From the NCBI RefSeq assembly GCF_021917145.1, contig NC_061082.1:20445952-20509951 (forward strand): a stretch of 64,000 nucleotides of DNA. Reading direction: 5' to 3'. Origin of the DNA: Hypomesus transpacificus (Eukaryota > Chordata > Actinopteri > Osmeriformes > Osmeridae). The notes below the pieces were generated by a model. It was given only the letters and a program-made list of their open reading frames with translations. It was not told where the DNA came from and made no database searches. Every line of letters starts with the position of its first letter. The stretch's first letter is position 1. Positions 54,853 through 64,000 of the stretch are shown one piece after another. The translations under genes and the position numbers were made by a program.

Positions 54853-56040
54853 TTCATGCGTGTTAAAAATTCCAACAGTTTTCTCTGGTACTATAGTTAT
54901 TCCCATATTCCAAAACCTGGCGTATTTTCTACTAATGTACTTACCTCTATCTAAGGAAGAGCGAAATTGTAGGTGTTTTCTGATACCTATTAAGGCAGCG
55001 AGCTATCGGACTACAAGAGAAGCTGATGATGATGACCAGTGAAAGATTGAAGATTGAATTCCAGTTTACAACTAGTATGTTGTCATAGAAACAGGGTTGG
55101 ACTGCAGGGGTGTGTTCAAGAGCACAGCGAGGCTAGTAGACCAGCTCTACATCTGTACTGAAGTAGCCTACTGGTGGCAGAAAGTCACGGTGCTACTGGA
55201 TACATATCATGCTTTAGTACTTAACAATATTTTATATACTTATTGTCTTCACATACAACATCAACTACTAGCCAGCTACATTCACAGCTGTAGCTGGTGC
55301 TACAGTAGTTAGTTAGCCTAGCAGACATGAAACGAATAAACATGCATTTCGTCTGGATTGTGACAGTACATATTTGTGCACCCGTTTTATTTGTGCAGAC
55401 CTGTAGTTTAGACCAGTGCTACCGGGGTTTCTTGAATCATTTTGGTGTATTTAATTTGTGTTTGTTTTTTACCGTAGAATGTGTACGATAATTGTGAAGT
55501 AGGCTATATATAGCCGAGCCAATATGTAGGCTACTTTTATGTTTTACTTGTTTTGTTTCCATGTTTGTGTTTCCATGTTTGTGTTCCATTTCGTAATGTT
55601 TTTGTTGTATAACCTGTGCTATATTCATTTTATATGAATGTTTACAATGTATCGGACCGACACTTACATTGCTAGAAACATGAATCAATCGAATAACCAA
55701 CTTGTCTTAAAGGTTAATAAAATGTAACAATTAAATTATTGTTGAAGTGGATAGCCAACTTCATTTCAGCATTGTATATTTTTTTATTTATATAAAACCA
55801 AATAGTCATAATATTTGATACTAAGGTGGCTGCCACTTGGTGTTGGAATATGCGCAGGAGCGCTGATGGTGTAATTACAAAGAGCTGTCGTAACCGTAGC
55901 AGCCAGCCAACTTCCTCCTCAACACAGAGCTGCCTCACACACTGACGGTCTGCCTTCGGGACTCGATACACAGCATGCCAAGTTACAGAATCAAACTTTA
56001 GGTTCACTTTGGATTATGAATACCGCCTGAAATCAGCAAT
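54853..56040. other. No gene recognised
   Basis: AT-rich DNA left of a moderately CpG-containing stretch (55850-56080). Short ORFs on both strands have no support. Confidence 0.45.
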
Positions 56041-56059
56041 ATTTGATTGGTTTGGGGAC

Positions 56060-56216
56060 GAAGGCAATGTCGGCTCAACCTGGAGTCTTTTTTTCCAGCA
56101 AAACAAAAACGGCATTGTCGGTAGATTTTCGAGAGATGGCAGAGTAGCATGATCTGTGCTATAAGCACACTGCTAAACGACCGCAAGTCTCTGAAGCGCT
56201 TCAAACTCATGCGAGG
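56060..56216 (+). other. Candidate first exon of a plus-strand gene
   Basis: The sequence ends in catgcgag|gtaagt, a perfect donor at 56217, in a locally CpG-richer stretch. An ATG at 56149 would open MICAISTLLNDRKSLKRFKL and run through the donor. No downstream exon is found in the remaining 7.8 kb, and I cannot assign a family. It may be an untranslated exon. Confidence 0.3.
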
Positions 56217-57478
56217 TAAGTTGTAGCGTTTTTTAATTGCAATACTTTCCTACAGAAGTTGAAGTCTGGAAACTAGACTAGTTTTATCGTGTGTATTTTA
56301 TTTGAATAGGAATATTAACACAGATTTTGAACTTCTAAAGTAGCCTAGCCTACCTGTGTTTTTCAATTGGCTACGGTCCGGTGTTCAAACTCGTTTACCA
56401 GCCAACAGATACACTGCCAGATAACTTAGCCTACTGTGTTAAACGTTACATGCAGTTGGAAGAAATATGAATGAAATATGAATTAGAGTGCGTTATTATC
56501 ACGGGTAATAGGCCTATATAGATGTTTAATAGTTTTCTTTGGTTTGGGAATTTAGCTGGATTGATGGTTTTGGACTCATTCAACCGTTAAGCCCAAAATT
56601 GCAACTAGTTAACACTATGGTAGGGTCTCTTTGTCATGCAGGCGTAGTTGGGAGCATCGCACGATCGTGTGTCTCCATCAACACCACGCTGTGCACCATA
56701 ACCATCCCAATGGTCCTTGAAGTCCAAGGGGAAGGGGGGGCGGGGGGTAGGCGAGCGAGAATCTCTAAATATTTAAAGACATCGGAGATAGATTGATTAG
56801 ACCACAGGATTATATTAGGTAACCCCCTAGCGGAAGAACCTGGCGATTGTGGGTTCCAATTCAACATTGTACACCCTGGTGCCTAATCTAATCAATGAAG
56901 TTATAGGTAAACTTGTAGAACGTTTCAACAGAAGAGCTGAAATATGCTATTTTATTTGAAAGTTGTGATGAAAATATTGTGGCCTTTACACGTCCTTGAT
57001 ATATGCATCATTTCAGTTAGTCTCCTGTCCTCCCTAACACAACTCTATTGAATACAGTAATATGCGCTCTGTCAAGCATGAATGATGTATCACTGCATGT
57101 TTTGGATGCCTGTTTGTGGACTGTGGTGTCAGTCATACAAACAGGCCTGAAAGGAGACAGCTTCTTTGTGTAATGTGTCTTAAGTCATTTAAGGTTAGTC
57201 TTCAGACATAAGTGAGTCAGTAGTTTGTAAGGTCGTGTTATGTTAGCTTGTCTGACAGGACTTATCAGTGTACGCCACTGTTGACATTGACTGGTGTAGA
57301 TTGTGTGAACTCAAGCCATGAAATAAACCAGTAAATTAGGTTTGGATTGAATACACAAACCAGCTATCACAGGTAATTTCTTTCTCACATAAACCTCAGA
57401 ACTTTCTTTTAAACAATGCCTGCGATCTATGTCGTGAATATGGTTTTGAAGTGCTGCTGTCCTGCAGGCAGCTTGCTG

Positions 57479-57517
57479 GTGTGTGTGTGTGTGTGTGTGT
57501 GTGGGGGGGGGGGGGGT
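57479..57517. repeat. (GT)n followed by poly-G
   Basis: About twelve GT units directly followed by about 13 G. Confidence 0.92.
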
Positions 57518-58685
57518 CTGGAGATTGTCCGATGGGGCCTGGAGCCGCCTCCCTGCCTCCCTGTGAGGTCAGCCGGCCTCTGGGCGCCGGCCGGCTCCAG
57601 CCATGTCCTGCAGTCTGCTGATAGCAGCCAGATAGGAGGACGTCAGTCAGTCTGGACACTCACACACTCACGTGCACACACACACTCACATGCACACACG
57701 CAGCTTGTGCTTAGTAGATGAGGTGAATGAACTGACTTGACCGTGACCACTTGCTACGGCTCTAGTTCTGTTTCTGTCTCCGTCTCTGAAGTGGTTTGAG
57801 GTTGGAATATTTGTATTGATCACTTTTGGAGTTTGAAAAGAGATGGTGTACTCTGAAGACTCAGGAACAGGGTTTGAAATTTAACAGCTTTTTAAGAGGA
57901 CATAACTTTTGAGAATCCATTAGGATTACAAATAAATAAATAATAATTCCTTTATCCGGTGTCTCTTCAGTTTATAATCTGCTAGGTTGTTTTTCTGCAC
58001 ACAGTCAGGCCCATCTGTAGAACCATCTTGAATAAAGCTGCTAGCTGTTTTCTTTATTAAGTGTCTGACATAAGAGGTTAAAGATGAATCATTCTTGACT
58101 GATATGGTTTAATGTATTCATAGTTTGGACATAGTTAGGGCAAATTATTTCCAACTCTGGTGCCTAGCCTTCATCCAAGTCATTATTACCACACACTGTG
58201 TATCCACTTTGATTAGACACGATCTGTTGGCCTCTCCACAGCATCCATCCTGCAGATGGACTTTCAGAGAACTGGAAAGGGTATCATTAGCCCACAGAGG
58301 CCCCAGCATTTCAAACAGCAGAGGAGAGGGGGAGAGAGGGAGAAAGAGAGAGGGAGAGAGAGAAAAAAGCGTTCTCAGACAGCAATCATTTCTCTGTGCA
58401 CAGTAATTTGGCTGTCAGAAGCAGCTGGCATTATGAGCTGGAACAATACGCGAGCGCAGGGAGAGAGACGCGCCGACAGTCCTGCAGGAGGATCAGGTTA
58501 CAGCAGCCTGCGCCATGCAGCCTGCGCCATGCTTCCAGACAGACACGCAGGGGGACGGACGTCTTCAAGTCTGAGCAGGAACCTGCATGAGGCGCAGCCA
58601 GGGCTCCTTCGAGTAGGTGGCTGGCCAACCAGGGGGGTGAGTGAGAGGGAGGAGGCAGTGTGTCACAGTATATCGCTGTGTCTGT

Positions 58686-58735
58686 GCTTGTGTGAGGGAG
58701 GGAGGGAGGGAGGGAGGGAGGGGGAGAGGGAGAGG
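58686..58735. repeat. (gagg)n tract
   Basis: Seven gagg/gggagg words followed by gggagagggagag. Confidence 0.85.
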
Positions 58736-60930
58736 GAGCGAAAGGGCAGGACTTGGCTGAGACTCCTACGCCAGACACACAGCCTCTTTAAGGATCCATC
58801 CACTGCGACTGTGTGTGTGATCGTGCGCATGCTGACATGCCAGTAAGTTGTGCTTTTTAGTTTGGGTGTTTGGGTTTAGCATTGGTCCTGCAGTCAGATG
58901 GCCAGGCCACCGAGGCCCAGCATGTGGGCCGCCTTCTGTCTGGATATCCTCATCCTCAACAGCTCTGCAGGATAGGCCCTCTGTCGGCATGTTATTTTTA
59001 GTCAAAATCCTTGAGCCTTTAATAATCATAAGCCTTGTGCAGCCGAAACATATCACGACGAGTCGTCTGGAACCGGCGGGACGGCCGTCTTGGTGAGAGA
59101 CAGGAAGTGGAAGCAGGGGGGGCGTGCTTGTCACCCCAACCAGACTTTCGTCCTCCTTCAGTACTTCAGTGTCTGCTGCCCCCCCCCCCCCCCGCCTCCT
59201 TCCTTTGGTGGCTCTCCAGTGGGTTATTGATTTCTGTTTGTCTCTGTGCAAATGTGGGGGAAAGGCAAGTGCACAGAGAAAGAGAGAGAGACATGGTGAG
59301 ATGGTAAGGGACACACAAAGAGAGTGAGTGAGAGACACAAGCCAAGGGAGAGAAGGAGAGACTAGAGTCTGCAGACAGGTCTGCAGTGCTCCTGGCTGCT
59401 CTCTCTCCCCATCACCCTACTCCTGCACTGGAGACACTGCAATACACATTTTATGAGCGCTTGACTCGCTTCAGCACTCTTATCGCTCAGCTGTTAGAGG
59501 GAAGGTCTGTTTTAGTTCCTTCCTGCCTACTCTTGTCTGAAACTTAGCTTCTAATTCCCGGGGAGGAGACCCAGTGGTGCCAGTGGTTAGTTGGTTGGTT
59601 GAACAGTTCACCCCCCTCTCTTTTCACCAGGACGTGTGCTTGGATGATGAATTTGTTTTAAGACATATTTGAATTTCTACGAACGGAGAATGTGTCTCTC
59701 AGTATTCAGATCAAATGGAGGTCTGACGTAGCAGGCCTATTCCAGTGTTGTGATAATAATAGTGTATCGTGTAAGTGACTCTTCTATCAGTTGAAGAGGA
59801 AAGTTCTGGGAGTCAAGTTCCCTCTAGCTATGTGAAGGTTGAGAGCCCTGGTCTGGTCAGCCAAACATCCGTCTAGATCCGAGGTCTGAGGAGCGACTTC
59901 ACCAACACCGTGCACTTCTGCACAGCAACTCGGCTTCAGCTGACCTCCATTTTGTGCCTCCCTGAAGCTACGTGGTACTTTCCGAAAGCGACTTGACGTT
60001 GCCATACAGTCTTTTGTGTCTGTTTGTGACACAAAAGACGACAAGGTTGCAGGAATAGAACAGAACCTCTCTGTGTTTTCACAGATCGTTCATCTCTAAT
60101 GTTCCACTTCTCCGTTCCTCTGCTCCTTCCTGGGGAGGGCGTGATGGGAAGCCTGGGGTCATAAACACTCTGTTGGCAAGAGGATGTTACAGCACCAAGT
60201 ATCTGGGCCTACTGATAGGGGCTGTGGGAGAACCGTGTTTGTATTAGTAGTAGAAGTAACTTTATTGATCCCGGAGGAGAAACTACAGGTGCCACGTCAG
60301 AGGAGGAAATACAAATAAAAAACAGGTTACCAATACAAAACACATAATCAAATATACAACAATACAAATAGTAACATTCAAATACAAAATGTTAATCAGG
60401 GCTGTACTTGGGGTACCAATGGTTTGGCTGAAGGCACCTGCGCAGTGCTGGGTGTGTGACGAGGCTGTTTGTGAAGGAGTGTCCACTCTCCAGCCTGCAA
60501 CCAGCTCACCTTCTACAGGACCAACAGGAGGGGATTGAAATTCACTCAGCTCAACCTGGCCAGTTTGTTTATGATTCTGGAGTTGTTAGCAGTCTGTAGT
60601 AATATCTTACATGCCTCCTGGCTCCCCTCAAACACAGCACCGGGGTCCAGCCAGCTCGTACGAGGGGAGAGAAGGGCACCAGTGATACAAATCAAGGTGC
60701 TCTTTTACAGAACACTGGCCTTCCCAGCAGACTCAACCCAGTGTGAGGGTCATTCTGAGGGAGAATGTTTGTTCCCGCCTCAGTCTGCAAACACTGCTGA
60801 AGGTCATAAAGTAGCTGTTTGAATTGGCCCCTTTGGAGTGGGGTGATGGCGGTCCAACAATGGCCGTTTGAGTACCATGGTGATGACTTGGTGCACTTTA
60901 CTGGAGACACGAATATGCTCTCCTTACAGA

Positions 60931-61349
60931 TAGGGTTGGGTACCGAAACCTGGTGCTAATATGGCATCGGTACCTCTATGATCGGTAAGTACGTGACCGA
61001 ATCGAAACGCAGATTTTGGTGCCTCATTTCGGTGCCTCATTTTGGTGCCACTTAAATGTCTGAGTGGTCGATTGAAATATTTGCCCTCTGGTGCTCTGAA
61101 ACAGACGTAAGAAGCATCATTGGCGCACATGATCGCTAGTTAAATTATACTGCATTCATGTGGTCAGAATAATCAAAACAATTATTACCCAACTGAGAGA
61201 ATTCACGTGATTGCAAGTTGGAACATGGAAAGGATTTTCTTTTTTTTAACTAAAAAATATGTTTTTTATGTCATCTACAGTCATTTTTAATTTTTCATAA
61301 TTTTTCAAATTTGGCACTGGTATTGTAAAAACCCAAACGATACCTAACC
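60931..61349. mobile_element. hAT-like non-autonomous DNA element
   Basis: The left end tagggttgggtaccgaaacc and the right end aaacccaaacgatacctaac form inverted ends (ggttgggtac against ggttaggtat). The interior has cggtacc and ttcggtgcctca words. This pattern is common in fish hAT-derived MITEs. No transposase is present and no clear 8-bp duplication is seen. Confidence 0.6.
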
Positions 61350-61359
61350 GTACTGCCGG

Positions 61360-61640
61360 CTGTAGAGGCTGAGCTGGAGCAGCTCTCTGGGTCTGTGCTA
61401 AAGGCTACCAGCCACACCGTACTGCAGGGCTGTAGAGGCTGAGCTGGAGCAGCTCTCTGGGTCTGTGCTAAAGGCTACCAGCCACACCGTACTGATAGGG
61501 CTGTAGAGGCTGAGCTGGAGCAGCTCTCTGGGTCTGTGCTAAAGGCTACCAGCCACACCGTACTGACAGGGCTGTAGAGGCTGAGCTGGAGCAGCTCTCT
61601 GGGTCTGTGCTAAAGGCTACCAGCCACACCGTACTGCAGG
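61360..61640. repeat. 70/71-bp minisatellite, 4 copies
   Basis: The unit contains ctgtagaggctgagctggag, cagctctctgggtctgtgct and aaaggctaccagccacaccg. It begins right at the edge of the hAT-like element, whose flank carries the unit's gtactgc. Confidence 0.93.
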
Positions 61641-62085
61641 GCCAAGGCCAGGTCTGTCACCACAGCTGTCATGGTTCTGTTGGGCCGCTTGCTGATACAT
61701 TCTCAACTCTCCTTCCACCAACATTAGAGCCTAGTGTTCGGTGTTTACCTGAAGGAAATCAATACATTCTGAATCATCTTCTGTAGATTGAATGGTTAGT
61801 ACAGCCCTGGTTGTTGAAGCCAGAGAATACACCAATACATGATGGAAAAATCTCAGATGACAAGATTCCTCATGGTGAGTCTGTATGAGGTGGAGGTCAG
61901 AGACCACCCTCTCTTGGTTCACGTCTAGGAACAACAACCCTGGGCGGTTCCTGTACAGGGAGGAGGGAGGAGGGGGATGGGGGGGCAGGAGTGTGAGTTT
62001 ATTCAAACAGACCATCATTTGCATTTGATTACATTCCTAACGCTGTGAAAGAAAAGGTTGCTGAGTGAAGTCCTGCAGAGCTGGA
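61641..62085. other. No gene recognised
   Basis: Unique sequence with a short G-rich stretch (61955-61990). Nothing else that I can identify. Confidence 0.4.
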
Positions 62086-62089
62086 GGTG

Positions 62090-62285
62090 CAGGCTGGACT
62101 GATGGTGCTGGAGGCTTGGCTCATGGGGTGGAGGCTGGGCTGATGGTGCTGGAGGCTGGGCTGATAGGGCTGGGCTGATGGGGCTGATAGGGCTGGGCTG
62201 ATAGGGCTGGGCTGATAGGGCTGGGGCTGGGCTGATGAGGCTGGGCTGATGGGGCTGGAGGCTGGGCTGATGGGGCTGGAGATCC
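62090..62285. repeat. gggctgat-type tandem repeat
   Basis: Imperfect copies of gggctgatggggctggag and gggctgataggg. Pro/Gln/Ser-rich minus-strand ORFs come from the repeat. Confidence 0.88.
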
Positions 62286-63640
62286 ACAGAGTCCTGTGGG
62301 AAAGGGGGGAGCTTCTCATTTGATCTCTTTAATCTCCTATTTGATTAGGCCCACGGCAAGGGGGGACATTTCCATAGGTTAATGAGTATTTTCTTCCAAT
62401 GGGCAGATTCAGTGTGATTACGCCCGTCCCCCTCCAGTTGTTGTCTGTCTAGCGAGCTTAATTAACATGGCAGAGTTGTTTTCAGGCCTCCCTTCTGTCT
62501 GCCCCTCCCCCCCCCCGATTGTTCCCAGGTCCTGTGTTCTTCTTGTTGTTGTCTCCCCTGTGAAGTTTTTGGTATTCCTTCAGTTCGGTGTACAATGACA
62601 CATACATGAAGTGTTGGGCTCCCTAAATGGAGCTGCAAATGGGCATGAATATGCATGTGAAATGACAACAGTAGCAACATCAACAACAACAATGATTAAT
62701 CACAGGATGAGATAAACAGCTCAGCCTGTCTGCCAGCCAGCCAGCTGGGGGAAGGCTGAAGTTGTTGTCCTGGCTCTGGGTTTAAGACGCTGCGTGCTGC
62801 AGTTGTTGCTGTCCACACTGTTCTGAGTGCTGTTCTCTGGGGTGTTCTGGAGGCCTGGATGTTCTCTCCTTCCCCAGGCAGGCTGGACCTGTGTTGTCTG
62901 AGGAAAAGGGTTTCAGAAGTTTCTACTTCCTGGTTATGGAAAGTACATTGACAGTCGTCAGTTTCATGACTCACTTTCACTCTGAGTGACTCAGACAGTT
63001 TTTGTGTGTGTGTCAGTGGCGATTTCTTTAAGACTGCAAGAGAAGCTTGGCTTCCCCCAAATAAAAAAATGAATGGTCAAATATTTACTATTTTGTTAAC
63101 ATTTTAAATGCGTTAGAACACGTTCATCTCGAAGACGAGTTCGTTCAGAATCAGCTACATATATTAGCAGGTCGACTGACTGATTTCCTTCTCATACTTT
63201 ACTGTAGCGTCACAGTGCATTTCCCTGTTGAAGCCCAGTGTCCACGGCCTTCAATGGGGCTGCTTTGAACAGTTTCTTTCAGTGCTTCGAAACTATATGG
63301 TCATTGGATAAATGCTGCGATTATGTCCCGCCCACGGACGTGCAGCGTCTCAGGGGGTGAAGGGGCTTCTGTGTGATGACTGGAGGGTCTGTCGAAAGAC
63401 TGCATCTCCTTTTGATTAACAGCGATGTTGTTCTAATATTACTTTGTTAGATCATTCATTCATACAGTAGGCTAGTGTCGAAGGGGTGAACTAGCAAAAT
63501 GAATGGAAAATGTATATGATGTAGGCTGAGACCAGCAGCTGCCACGTATGTGTGTGTGTGTGTCTGGAGGTTGCAGATGACTAAGGGCCTCTGCTCATGA
63601 TCAGCCCAACACCCAGGAGCAGTCCATCTGGACAGAAGCT
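62286..63640. other. No gene recognised
   Basis: Unique sequence. ORFs on both strands are short, and I see no splice pattern or family motif. Confidence 0.4.
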
Positions 63641-63649
63641 GTCTGCTGT

Positions 63650-63788
63650 GGCTAGCTCGCTCGCTGGCTAGCTCGCTGGCTAGCTCAGAGACGAGGAGCT
63701 CGCTGGCTAGCTCAGAGACGGGGACATTCAGAGACGGGGACATTCAGAGACGGGGACATTCAGAGACGGGGACATTCAGAGACGGGGC
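63650..63788. repeat. gctagctcgctg and 16-bp gagacggggacattca repeats
   Basis: Several ctcgctggctagctcagaga words, followed by five copies of gagacggggacattca. Confidence 0.88.
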
Positions 63789-64000
63789 CTCCCCCAGCCC
63801 TCTTCCCGGGCATCTTCCCGGCCATCTTCCCGGCCCTCCCCGATGCCCCGGCTATGTTGTGCGTCTGCTGCCTCGCCAGGTTGCCCAGACACACACTCCT
63901 GTCTCTCTCCCAGCACCATGACTCAGCAAATCTTGCAGGGTTCCCGGCTCGCTGCCCAAGCACACATCAGACCAGAGCAACAAACAACCATCCTCACAAG

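Larger units (their letters stand above)
56230..60930. other. No gene recognised, scattered simple repeats
   Basis: It contains a (GT)n followed by poly-G at 57479-57517 and a (gagg)n tract at 58686-58730. A GC-richer stretch at 58430-58850 has a good donor (gggg|gtgagt near 58637) and could be a 5' non-coding exon. A gatcccggaggagaaactac motif at 60268 resembles an antisense LINE 3' end. Confidence 0.45.

Noticed and set aside
58396..58846. ORFs of 60-190 codons in a GC-richer stretch
   Set aside because: Open frames on both strands, no family motif; at most a non-coding 5' exon.

Overview
The window is ordinary intron-rich vertebrate nuclear DNA, almost certainly from a ray-finned (teleost) fish. 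It carries a Rex3-type RTE retrotransposon, hAT-like and L2-like debris, and very many minisatellites. Its gene order matches known vertebrate neighbourhoods. There are no bacterial features. Gene identities rest on spliced exon models built by eye (GT/AG sites, matching phases) and on protein similarity recalled from memory, not on a search.

Layout: (1) 1-3900 is repeat-poor upstream DNA ending in a likely promoter region, possibly shared with a minus-strand neighbour (pkp4 is the head-to-head neighbour in mammals). (2) 5000-46292 (+) is ccdc148, 14 coding exons with continuous phase, 678 predicted residues. Its introns hold enormous tandem arrays: 47-bp units at 13.9-19.1 kb, 19-bp G-rich units at 20.8-22.6 kb, and 28-bp G-run units over 6.3 kb at 28.4-34.8 kb. 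Exon 4 contains a 45-bp minisatellite translated as six 15-residue repeats. (3) Intron 12 holds a nested transposon: a palindrome-bearing DNA element (39660-45242) inserted in a 17-bp minisatellite and itself split by a full-length but frameshifted Rex3 LINE (41610-44975, minus strand, 11-bp target duplication). (4) 47259-49569 (-) is a uridine phosphorylase gene, upp2-like, 7 exons, 313 residues, tail-to-tail with ccdc148. (5) 51206-54574 (-) is a C7orf57-like gene, 6 exons, 199 residues, head-to-tail with upp2. (6) 55-64 kb has no gene I can identify. It holds one candidate first exon near 56.2 kb, an hAT-like element and several minisatellites.

The three genes do not form a pathway. CCDC148 and C7orf57 are poorly characterised and UPP2 salvages uridine. 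The interest lies in the arrangement: in human, CCDC148-UPP2 lie on 2q24 and C7orf57-UPP1 on 7p12, whereas here ccdc148, one UPP gene and the C7orf57-like gene are adjacent in matching orientations. That suggests an ancestral cluster from before the UPP1/UPP2 split. The most unusual sequence features are the coding minisatellite, the arrays that carry splice-site-like motifs in every unit, and the long G-run array on the non-template strand of ccdc148.
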